Assembly (NCBI GenBank): GCA_009776595.1
Contig: WRNN01000099.1
Coordinates: forward strand, 1-5,914
Origin: Clostridiales bacterium
GTDB lineage: Bacteria > Bacillota > Peptococcia > DRI-13 > UBA5745
Length of the DNA stretch: 5,914 nucleotides
Reading direction: 5' to 3'
Shown here: positions 1 through 5,437 of the stretch, one piece after another
Numbering within the stretch: position 1 is the stretch's first letter
How the letters are laid out: the number at the start of each line of letters is the position of its first letter
The notes under the pieces: generated by a model
The model's database searches: none
Told to the model about the DNA's origin: nothing
Seen by the model: only the letters and a program-made list of their open reading frames with translations
Position numbers and translations under genes: made by a program

Positions 1-412
1 ATTCTATGTACAGTAGTAGTTTATCACATACCAAGTGGAACTGCATATATCAACTCGTGTTCATTCCAAAGCATCGGTGAAAAGCAGTTACTGTTCGGTA
101 CCGACTATGATGGCGAGCGGCATATTTGCCAGGCTACACGTCACATTCGTGTTCAACATCAGGCACTCAGATTATTCAGTCTCGCGGTTCAGCGTCCTTA
201 CAGTACATTACCCACCTGCCTCCTTAGTGAACCTTCGCCTGGCTCCACTTCCGGATGGTCCTACGGCCCCATTGGCTGACAAGTCTGTATTTTACGACTT
301 CGCGTTCCTTCTGTCGCCTTCCTGTCGCCTTGGCAATCATGCCACCCGCTGCCTGCAGGGTCCGGCATGAATCTGCAGCGGCTCCGGTAGTCTGTCCCGT
401 AAAGCGGCAAAA
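1..412 (-). ncRNA. Candidate structured RNA, possibly 5' part of a group II intron (partial at left edge)
   Basis: This stretch follows guaB on the minus strand and lacks a plausible coding frame there. Read in minus-strand sense it is rich in short helices. There are two interleaved 7-bp helices (375-381 with 346-352, and 364-370 with 337-343). There is a GGTTCA/TGAACC helix closing about 35 nt (roughly 192-233), an ACACG/CGTGT hairpin with a 7-nt loop (about 137-153), a GGCA/TGCC hairpin (about 118-129), and a TGGAA/TTCCA helix near 33-69. No T-run terminator separates it from guaB, which would fit an element inserted just behind the gene. The general look recalls domain I of bacterial group II introns, whose maturase gene would lie beyond the left edge, but I could not fix a GUGYG 5' boundary or a domain V. 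The motifs I would expect in RNase P RNA or tmRNA are absent. That it is structured is fairly well supported; the class is a guess. Confidence 0.4.
311..331. repeat. 11-base tandem duplication
   Basis: The 10-mer CTGTCGCCTT occurs at 311-320 and again at 322-331 on the plus strand, a period of 11 (AAGGCGACAG on the minus strand). It lies inside the candidate structured RNA and may form part of a helix or be a simple slippage duplication. Confidence 0.6.
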
Positions 413-1918
413 CTAGAATTCGGATTTTATGCTCTCTTTCAACACGACGTCATGGAAGCTTCCCTCTACGATACTGGTGGAGGATACCAGGGTCAGCTTC
501 CCCTTTTTCTGTAACTCCGGTATAGTGAAAACCCCGCAATTGCACATCGTTGCTCTAAGCTTATTCAAGGACATGCTCACATTGTCCTTCAGCCTGCCTG
601 CATAGGGTACATAGGAATCCACGCCCTCTTCGAAAGGCAGGCCCTCCTCACCCGAGATTTCGTAACGCTGCCAATTCTTTGCCCTGTTGGAACCTTCTCC
701 CCAATATTCCTTCATATACGCGCCGCCCACCAGCACCCGGCTGGTCGGGCTTTCGTCGAAACGGGCAAAATAACGGCCCATCATCAGGAAGTCGGCGCCC
801 ATAGCCAGCGCCAGCACCATGTGATAATCCAGAACAATGCCGCCGTCTGAGCAAATCGGGATATAGATCCCGGTTTCCTCGAAATATTGTCGCCTTGCTT
901 CCGCGATCTCGATCAGGGCTGTCGCCTGTCCGCGGCCAATGCCCTTTTGTTCCCTGGTGATGCAGATGGAACCGCCGCCAATGCCGACTTTCACAAAATC
1001 CGCGCCCGCCTCCGCCAGAAAGCGGAAACCTTCCCGGTCTACTACATTGCCGGCGCCAACCATTACCTTGTCGCCATAGTTCTTCCGGATCCACGCAAGG
1101 GTATCCGCCTGCCAGTCGCTGTACCCTTCGGAGGAATCAATGCAGAGTACGTCGGCGCCCGCTTCCAGTAAAGCGGGCACCCGCATATCGTAGTCTCTCG
1201 TGTTAATCCCCGCGCCCACCAGATAGCGTTTTTGGCTGTCCAAAAGTTCGTTGACATTTTCTTTATGGCTGTCGTAATCCTTGCGGAACACGATATACTT
1301 CAGCCGCTGGTCCTTATCCACCAGGGGGAGGGCGTTCAGTTTGTTGTCCCATATGATATCGTTGGCTTCGCTCAGCGTAGTGGTATCCGGCGCGTATATG
1401 AGATCCTTAAATTCCGTCATAAAAGTCTTGACTTTGACTTCCGGCCCCATCCGGCTCGGGCGGTAGTCCCTGCTGGTCACCAAGCCTAAAAGTTTCCCGT
1501 TTGCTGTGCCGTCCGTCGTGACCGGCATTGTAGAATGGCCGGTTTTCGCTTTCAGCGCCAACACTTCCTCCAGCGTGCTTTCCGGTGAAATATTCGCGTC
1601 GCTGGGGACAAATCCGGCTTTATAGCTTTTTACTCTCGCGATCATCTGCGCCTCGTCTTCTATTGGCTGAGAGCAGTAGATAAAAGATAATCCCCCTTCT
1701 TTCGCCAGCGCAATCGCCATGTTATCATCCGATACCGATTGCATTATGGCAGAAACCAGGGGGATATTCAGGCTGATTGCCGCTGTTTGCCCTTTTTCGT
1801 GTCGCGTCAGCGGCGCCTTGAGATTGATATTCGCGGGGATGCAATCCCTTGTCGTATATCCCGGTATCAGCAAATATTCGCCGAATGTCCGGGAGGGCTC
1901 AGGTAGAATAGTAGCCAT
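413..1918 (-). CDS. guaB: IMP dehydrogenase (Tritrichomonas-like long form)
   Basis: This cytosolic enzyme oxidises IMP to XMP with NAD+, the committed step of GMP synthesis. The 501-aa product is full length. An N-terminal barrel segment (EYLLIPGY near 15-21, VSAIMQSVS near 55-63) is followed by a tandem CBS region (about 105-220) and then the rest of the barrel. The catalytic loop GIGGGSIC places Cys at 319, with the K+-site glycines just before it. NAD/IMP-contacting Asp261 lies in CIDSS, SDGGI is at 357-361, and the mobile flap carries Arg418-Tyr419 in WQRY. These positions match T. foetus IMPDH residue for residue as I recall it. Lys310 and Glu431 also match, a combination linked to weak mycophenolate binding in that family. 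The ATG at 1918 sits 5 nt behind GGAGGT. The gene has its own promoter and no obvious terminator. It is not a GMP reductase, because the CBS domains and the flap are present. Confidence 0.97.
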   Translation of the reverse strand: MATILPEPSRTFGEYLLIPGYTTRDCIPANINLKAPLTRHEKGQTAAISLNIPLVSAIMQSVSDDNMAIALAKEGGLSFIYCSQPIEDEAQMIARVKSYKAGFVPSDANISPESTLEEVLALKAKTGHSTMPVTTDGTANGKLLGLVTSRDYRPSRMGPEVKVKTFMTEFKDLIYAPDTTTLSEANDIIWDNKLNALPLVDKDQRLKYIVFRKDYDSHKENVNELLDSQKRYLVGAGINTRDYDMRVPALLEAGADVLCIDSSEGYSDWQADTLAWIRKNYGDKVMVGAGNVVDREGFRFLAEAGADFVKVGIGGGSICITREQKGIGRGQATALIEIAEARRQYFEETGIYIPICSDGGIVLDYHMVLALAMGADFLMMGRYFARFDESPTSRVLVGGAYMKEYWGEGSNRAKNWQRYEISGEEGLPFEEGVDSYVPYAGRLKDNVSMSLNKLRATMCNCGVFTIPELQKKGKLTLVSSTSIVEGSFHDVVLKESIKSEF

Positions 1919-1923
1919 GATAC

Positions 1924-1929
1924 ACCTCC
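1924..1929 (-). promoter_or_regulatory. guaB ribosome binding site
   Basis: GGAGGT on the minus strand, 5 nt before the ATG at 1916-1918. It fixes the guaB start. Confidence 0.9.
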
Positions 1930-1966
1930 TGCGTCATAAATTGACCTTCCTCGTTTTTGATACTGC

Positions 1967-1995
1967 ATTGTACCATACATCATTCTCCCTGAGAA
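1967..1995 (-). promoter_or_regulatory. guaB promoter, extended -10
   Basis: On the minus strand the -10 box is TACAAT (1967-1972), directly preceded by TGG (1973-1975), giving a TGn extended -10. A 17-nt spacer separates it from TTCTCA (1990-1995), a 4 of 6 match to TTGACA. The predicted transcript starts near 1960, leaving a leader of about 40 nt before guaB. That is too short for a typical purine riboswitch, and I see no aptamer in it. Confidence 0.75.
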
Positions 1996-2008
1996 GCCTT
2001 TCCCTCAG

Positions 2009-2031
2009 AAAAACACGGAAATCCTTTTCCG
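2009..2031 (-). terminator. Intrinsic terminator of the reductase operon
   Basis: The minus strand has a perfect 6-bp hairpin CGGAAA-AGGA-TTTCCG (2016-2031), followed by TGTTTTT (T-run at 2009-2013). It lies about 55 nt past the reductase stop and upstream of the guaB promoter, so it separates the two transcription units. The stem is modest in GC, so termination may be incomplete. Confidence 0.7.
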
Positions 2032-2086
2032 CCCTTTTCCGTTTCGTTTCGCCATTTATCATACGATCAGCGGGGATTCTTTTCCC

Positions 2087-2830
2087 TCACAGAGAAAAAC
2101 CGCCGTTCACGCCGATTACCTGTCCGGTGATAAACGATGCGCCGCTGCCCGAAAGAAATACCGCCAGGTCCGCAACTTCTTCGGGAAGGCCCAAACGTCC
2201 TAATGCCGTTTCTTCAGCCAATCTTTGGAGGACGTCTTTGCCATAACCCTGATTCATTCTGGTATCGATCACGCCGGGCGCGATACTGTTGACCCGGATC
2301 CCGGAAGGCCCAAGCTCCTTGGCTAATGCTTTCGTCATCCCGTCCATTGCCGCCTTTGCGGCAGAATAGTGGACCTCGCAGGAAGCGCCTGTTTGTCCGC
2401 AAATCGAGGAAATATTAATAATGGCGCCTTCTTTCCGGCGAATCATAGCCGGTATGACCGCCTGACAGCAATAGAAAGCGCCGTGGACATGCACGGCGAA
2501 CATATGTTCCCATTCCGCATCTTGTATATCTGTAAAGAGCTTTTCCTCGCTATATCCGGCGTTGTTAACCAGGCGGGTGATTTCTCCCAGCTCCGCATGG
2601 ATGCTGGCTGTCATACGCCTGACTTCATCGGCGACACTGACGTCGGCCTGATAGCAGCGCGCGCCGGCGCCCGCGCGCCTGGCTTCTTCCACCGCGATTT
2701 CCGCCCCTTCGCGGTTGGTATGGTAGTGTACGGCCACCTGATACCCCGCTTCGGCAAAGCTGCGGACCATCGCCCTTCCTATACCGCCGGAAGCGCCCGT
2801 AATCAATACGGTATGGTTTTCGGCGCTCAC
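2087..2830 (-). CDS. ymfI: SDR-family NAD(P)-dependent reductase, YmfI-like (EF-P 5-aminopentanone reductase)
   Basis: This is a classical short-chain dehydrogenase/reductase of 247 aa, a typical length. The Rossmann motif TGASGGIG is at 11-18, the adenine-side Asp at 63 and NNAG at 89-92. Catalytic Ser142, Tyr155 and Lys159 are present, and the C-terminus is ITGQVIGVNGG. The usual tetrad Asn is His114 (in VHVHGAF). The segment GASCEVHYS before the catalytic Lys differs from FabG and resembles B. subtilis YmfI. YmfI reduces the 5-aminopentanone on a lysine of elongation factor P to 5-aminopentanol. I infer the same job here; a generic FabG-like oxoacyl reductase is the alternative. GTG at 2830 overlaps the preceding stop (GTGA), with GGGAGG 12 nt upstream. 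The longer TTG start at 2863 would add 11 residues ahead of the Rossmann fold and has no clear binding site. It is the last gene of the operon and a terminator follows. Confidence 0.88.
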   Translation of the reverse strand: MSAENHTVLITGASGGIGRAMVRSFAEAGYQVAVHYHTNREGAEIAVEEARRAGAGARCYQADVSVADEVRRMTASIHAELGEITRLVNNAGYSEEKLFTDIQDAEWEHMFAVHVHGAFYCCQAVIPAMIRRKEGAIINISSICGQTGASCEVHYSAAKAAMDGMTKALAKELGPSGIRVNSIAPGVIDTRMNQGYGKDVLQRLAEETALGRLGLPEEVADLAVFLSGSGASFITGQVIGVNGGFSL

Positions 2831-3726
2831 TCTGAAAACTTTCCTCCCTTGCTCTTCATCCAATACGGACGGAGCAGGGATTCCTTAGCGGCGTCTGCGC
2901 CTTCCCCCTGTTGTGTATCCGTCTGCGCTTGTCCGGCGCCACTCTGCGCATAATCGCTGTTTGTATTGCCCTTATCCTGCCCTCTCCTGGTTTGCGCAGC
3001 GCCTTGCGCCCTGGGACTCCTTCTGTTTACAGGTTGCTGTGGCAGTTCCTGATCCTGTGGCCTGGCCTTCTCCCTCGACCCATTGCCGGCTTGCGTGTTC
3101 TCGCTCTTCTGCGCGCCGCCTTCACGGGATGTTTTGCCTTTGTCTTCTCTCATCTTAAGCGGACTTCTTTTTTCCTTTCCCTGATCCGCCTGCTTCGTGC
3201 GAGAATCAAGCTGAACCGCTGCAGACGCCCCGTCGCCGCTTTCCGCCGCCTCATCCGCCTGCTTGCCGGAATCCGGCACACTTGCCTGCCGCCGGCCATT
3301 GTTCCTGCTTTCCCGCATATCCGTCTGCTGCGTCCTCGGCGTATCCGACAGCTCAAAGGGCACTTCATTTCTCTTTTTAGGTACAAAGGGCCGTCTGTCG
3401 TTTTCATCGTAGGATTCACGGGTGAAATCCTGATATGTCAAATCCACACTGGGCCTTTCCGGGATCACAAATCCCGGTTCCATATCCAATGCGTGGGCGT
3501 TGAACGTAACGGGCTTATCCTCCTTCTGGTTTCCTGCTTCGGCGCCTTCCGCAGCTTCGCTCTTTCTGCCCCGGCGAGCCGGCCCGCTTCTTTTATTATC
3601 AGCAGCCGCAGCGCCGGCGTCGTCCCTGGCTTTTGGTTCAGCTTTGTCCTGCCGCCTGCCGCCGCCTGAAGGTCTGCGGCCTCCCTTCGCCTGGTCCTCG
3701 GTTTTCTTTACCTTATCGTCCTCCAT
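2827..3726 (-). CDS. Hypothetical low-complexity, probably disordered protein
   Basis: I do not recognise this 299-aa protein. It is dominated by Lys, Arg, Glu, Asp, Gln, Gly, Ser and Ala and has no signal peptide or membrane segment, so it is probably cytosolic and largely disordered. Two blocks break the pattern. One is an aromatic and hydrophobic stretch at about 72-130, including FNAHALDMEPGFVIPERPSV and PFELSDTPR. The other is a short C-terminal tail (about 283-299) with LLRPYWMK. They look like the parts under selection, perhaps short binding motifs. The start chosen is ATG at 3726, with AAAGGAGA 5 nt upstream. A TTG at 3801 overlapping the previous stop (TTGA) would add 25 residues but has only a weak binding site. 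Its stop overlaps the reductase GTG, so the two are probably translationally coupled. The basic, Gln/Arg-rich make-up could suit RNA or ribosome contact, but that is speculation. Confidence 0.8.
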   Translation of the reverse strand: MEDDKVKKTEDQAKGGRRPSGGGRRQDKAEPKARDDAGAAAADNKRSGPARRGRKSEAAEGAEAGNQKEDKPVTFNAHALDMEPGFVIPERPSVDLTYQDFTRESYDENDRRPFVPKKRNEVPFELSDTPRTQQTDMRESRNNGRRQASVPDSGKQADEAAESGDGASAAVQLDSRTKQADQGKEKRSPLKMREDKGKTSREGGAQKSENTQAGNGSREKARPQDQELPQQPVNRRSPRAQGAAQTRRGQDKGNTNSDYAQSGAGQAQTDTQQGEGADAAKESLLRPYWMKSKGGKFSE

Positions 3727-3731
3727 ACTAT

Positions 3732-3736
3732 CTCCT
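3732..3736 (-). promoter_or_regulatory. Ribosome binding site deciding the 299-aa start
   Basis: AGGAG within AAAGGAGA, 5 nt before the ATG at 3724-3726. The alternative TTG at 3801 has only GGAAAG upstream, so this site favours the shorter protein. Confidence 0.75.
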
Positions 3737-3797
3737 TTCCCTGCATTGACGCGACTCAACCCCATTGAGCGCCGGCCATCTTCGATCCCGCTGTCGT

Positions 3798-4886
3798 TCA
3801 ATCTATACTTTCCGGCGTCGCCTGGGCCTCGTCAGGGGTTTCGCCGGCTGTTTCAGGCACATCGTCCGATTCCGAATCCGATTCCGCTTCCGATTCCGGC
3901 GCCGTTTCCTGATCCGGCAGCTCCTCTTCATCACTTTCGCCTTCCGGTACGGGATTCGCAGCCGGCGCATCCGCTGCCGGCGATGCCGTCTGCGTGATGC
4001 GGGTAATGCGAACCAGGGTACTACCATCCTCCTCCTGCCAGACAACTTCCCAGGCATTGCCGGAGGCGTCCATGGCGCTAATTTCCGGTTTGCGATATAA
4101 ACCGGTAAGGTAATATACTTCTTCTCCGGACTGCCCGCCAACGCCGGGAGGAGGTTGACGGGAAGCTTCCTGCAACATGTCCTCTGTTAGCCTGTCTTCA
4201 CCAAAGATATCTATGCCGTTCACCGTGACGGCCGTACCGCTTGGCGCCGTAACCCAAATATCGCCAAAAATCGGCAGGCGCGACTCCTCCAAAACCGCCT
4301 CCCAATGACCGAAGCGCCCCGCATGGATTCTTTCCAGCGTAACCGCAGCCAACGGGGTACTGCCGGCTTCAAACAGATAAACCGCGCGATCTTCGTCAGA
4401 TTCGCCAGCCAGGCGACTATAGCGCCATTCGCCTTCTGTCAGGAGTTCCCTTATATAAGCGTCTCTCTCAAGCGCGGTCTCATACTTAGCCGGCCTTGCC
4501 GCTTCATACACCAGCAGCTTCGGTAATCCGCCCTGAACCAGCGGATACCGATACTGTTCGAGCGCATAGGCCGGGACGCTCCTCTCATAAAGGACCAGAT
4601 TTTGCCATAAATACCCCAGGCATCCGCCGATCACCACAATCAGAATGCCGACAACTATGCCGTATATCTGCCAAAAATCAAACTTCTCTTTTCTCTTGCG
4701 CGTCATCGAAGCGTGTCTGACGCTGGATCCGCTCAGCATACGGCTGACCTGATCTTCAGCCCGGTTTTCTTTTTCTTCCCAGCTTTCCGCGCCGGCAAGG
4801 CTTTCTTTCACAGCCCAGCTTCCCGAGCCTGTTATTTTTTGCCATTCCAGGTCTTTTTCGTCCGCTTGCCTTTGTTCTTCAGTCAA
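3798..4886 (-). CDS. Hypothetical single-pass membrane protein with acidic C-terminal tail
   Basis: This 362-aa protein has no family name I can give. The N-terminal 70 residues are charged and end in RKRKEK (63-68). One hydrophobic helix follows (about 72-94). By the positive-inside rule the N-terminus is cytoplasmic and about 265 residues lie outside. The outer part looks folded up to about 300. It includes VTAPSGTAVTVNGIDIFGED (212-231) and YYLTGLYRKPEI (258-269), a beta-rich pattern reminiscent of small extracytoplasmic domains in Firmicutes. The last 55-60 residues are Pro/Ala/Glu/Asp/Ser-rich and disordered, and partly encoded by a hexanucleotide repeat. The start is TTG at 4886, overlapping the upstream stop as TTGA, with GGAGGG 8 nt before it. 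The next ATG, at residue 50, has no such support. A cell-surface or wall-associated role is possible but not shown. Confidence 0.85.
   Translation of the reverse strand: MTEEQRQADEKDLEWQKITGSGSWAVKESLAGAESWEEKENRAEDQVSRMLSGSSVRHASMTRKRKEKFDFWQIYGIVVGILIVVIGGCLGYLWQNLVLYERSVPAYALEQYRYPLVQGGLPKLLVYEAARPAKYETALERDAYIRELLTEGEWRYSRLAGESDEDRAVYLFEAGSTPLAAVTLERIHAGRFGHWEAVLEESRLPIFGDIWVTAPSGTAVTVNGIDIFGEDRLTEDMLQEASRQPPPGVGGQSGEEVYYLTGLYRKPEISAMDASGNAWEVVWQEEDGSTLVRITRITQTASPAADAPAANPVPEGESDEEELPDQETAPESEAESDSESDDVPETAGETPDEAQATPESID
3865..3900. repeat. Hexanucleotide tandem repeat in coding sequence
   Basis: Six units of TCCGNN (TCCGAT, TCCGAA, TCCGAT, TCCGCT, TCCGAT, TCCGGC on the plus strand) encode the ESEAESDSESD part of the acidic tail. 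Because the unit is 6 nt, gain or loss keeps the frame and changes only tail length. Confidence 0.8.
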
Positions 4887-5161
4887 TTGGATAGCCCTCC
4901 GGTTACGCTGTCGCTAAGGATTTTTTGCAATTGGTCCTCTGTAAAATAAAGGCGGAGAAGAAAGCTAAAAGTCCCGGTCTCTGTGATACCGGTGACCAAG
5001 CGCTCCCTTGCCGCCGGAAAGGGTCCCCGGCAAATCATCGTCACGGCGCCCATCCCCGCTGCAGCGATCAGCAGGGCTGCTGATATCGTACAAATAATCA
5101 GCCTGTACCAAAGCTTGGCATGCAGGGGCCTTTTGGTCAAAACCGCTTCATTGTCTGCCAT
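4883..5161 (-). CDS. Small single-pass membrane protein
   Basis: This 92-aa protein has a basic N-terminus (Lys10, Arg11, Lys16, Arg20), one membrane helix (about 18-43) and an outer segment of about 49 residues. The outer segment reads CRGPFPAARERLV followed by ETGTFSFLLRLYFTEDQL. That pattern (RGP, x-AR, ETG, F-L, F/L-x-E-x-x-L) recalls the region just after the membrane anchor in clostridial phosphodiester glycosidase (NAGPA-domain) proteins, but no catalytic domain follows here. It could be a free-standing anchor, a regulator, or a truncated relative; the resemblance is from memory. The start is ATG at 5161 with AAGGAG 10 nt upstream. A TTG at 5188 would place the binding site inside the gene. 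It is the first gene of the operon, and its stop overlaps the next start. I found no convincing minus-strand promoter upstream of it. Confidence 0.82.
   Translation of the reverse strand: MADNEAVLTKRPLHAKLWYRLIICTISAALLIAAAGMGAVTMICRGPFPAARERLVTGITETGTFSFLLRLYFTEDQLQKILSDSVTGGLSN
4895..4900 (-). promoter_or_regulatory. Ribosome binding site supporting a TTG start
   Basis: GGAGGG lies 8 nt before TTG at 4884-4886. It sits inside the end of the 92-aa gene and justifies the non-ATG start of the 362-aa protein. Confidence 0.8.
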
Positions 5162-5171
5162 GATCGTCTGT

Positions 5172-5177
5172 CTCCTT
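5172..5177 (-). promoter_or_regulatory. Ribosome binding site of the 92-aa protein
   Basis: AAGGAG lies 10 nt before the ATG at 5159-5161. It excludes the upstream TTG at 5188. Confidence 0.75.
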
Positions 5178-5191
5178 CTATACGACAACCC

Positions 5192-5219
5192 TTTACAAAT
5201 CCGGATTATTTGCTATAAT
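5192..5219 (+). promoter_or_regulatory. tRNA-Ala promoter, extended -10
   Basis: TTTACA (5192-5197) and a perfect TATAAT (5214-5219) are separated by 16 nt. TGC directly before the -10 gives a TGn extension. Transcription should start near 5226, about 28 nt before the tRNA. It points away from the 92-aa gene. Confidence 0.85.
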
Positions 5220-5253
5220 GAGAAAGTCCGTTGCATTGCAGGGATGACGGTTC

Positions 5254-5326
5254 GGGCGATTAGCTCAGCTGGGAGAGCGCTAGCTTCGCATGTTAGAGGT
5301 CAGGGGTTCGAGCCCCCTATCGTCCA
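5254..5326 (+). tRNA. tRNA-Ala (anticodon CGC)
   Basis: A complete 73-nt cloverleaf. The acceptor GGGCGAT pairs with ATCGTCC, the D stem is GCTC/GAGC, the anticodon stem is CTAGC/GTTAG with loop TTCGCAT, and the T stem is AGGGG/CCCCT with loop TTCGAGC. The anticodon CGC is at 5287-5289 and reads GCG codons. The G3:U70 acceptor wobble, the main alanine identity signal, is present, as is A73. The CCA end is not encoded, because TTAA follows A73, so it must be added by nucleotidyltransferase. It is the only plus-strand gene seen and is convergent with argC. No T-run terminator follows it. Confidence 0.97.
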
Positions 5327-5374
5327 TTAAGTACCACGTTAACCGAATTAAGTTCTCTTCTATCAGTTATCAGC

Positions 5375-5437
5375 GGGGGCTCGAACGGGCGGACGAGCAT
5401 TTAGCAAGCCGACCTCACGGGAGGGTTGCCCGCCCCC
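5375..5437. repeat. GC-rich inverted repeat / hairpin between tRNA-Ala and argC
   Basis: GGGGGC (5375-5380) pairs with GCCCCC (5432-5437). After a 6-nt bulge, GGGC (5387-5390) pairs with GCCC (5428-5431), and an inner CCTC/GAGG hairpin (5413-5424) caps it. The left arm with its bulge (5375-5386, GGGGGCTCGAAC) is also the exact reverse complement of the tRNA T-arm segment 5306-5317. No T-run follows on either strand, so it is not a standard intrinsic terminator. It may mark the end of convergent transcripts or be a small dispersed repeat. Confidence 0.6.

Noticed and set aside
35..370. Plus-strand 111-aa open frame
   Set aside because: No good ribosome binding site, no recognisable motif, and it lies opposite the helix-rich stretch behind guaB.
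1..412. RNase P RNA, tmRNA or rRNA
   Set aside because: No GAGGAAAGTCC or ACAGAA core, no tag-peptide reading frame, and no rRNA landmark segments.
1919..1966. Purine riboswitch in the guaB leader
   Set aside because: The predicted leader is only about 40 nt and shows no aptamer-like three-way junction.
2831..2863. Longer reductase starting at TTG 2863
   Set aside because: It adds 11 residues not expected before the Rossmann strand, and GTG 2830 overlaps the upstream stop.
2911..3669. Plus-strand 252-aa hydrophobic, Arg/Leu-rich open frame
   Set aside because: It is the antisense of the polar 299-aa gene, begins with a non-ATG codon and lacks a binding site. The minus-strand gene has a good site and is coupled to its neighbour.
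3500..3997. Plus-strand 165-aa Pro/Ser/Ala-rich open frame
   Set aside because: It spans the junction of two well-supported minus-strand genes and reads as their complement.
5162..5188. Longer 92-aa protein starting at TTG 5188
   Set aside because: The AAGGAG site lies inside that extension and serves the ATG at 5161.
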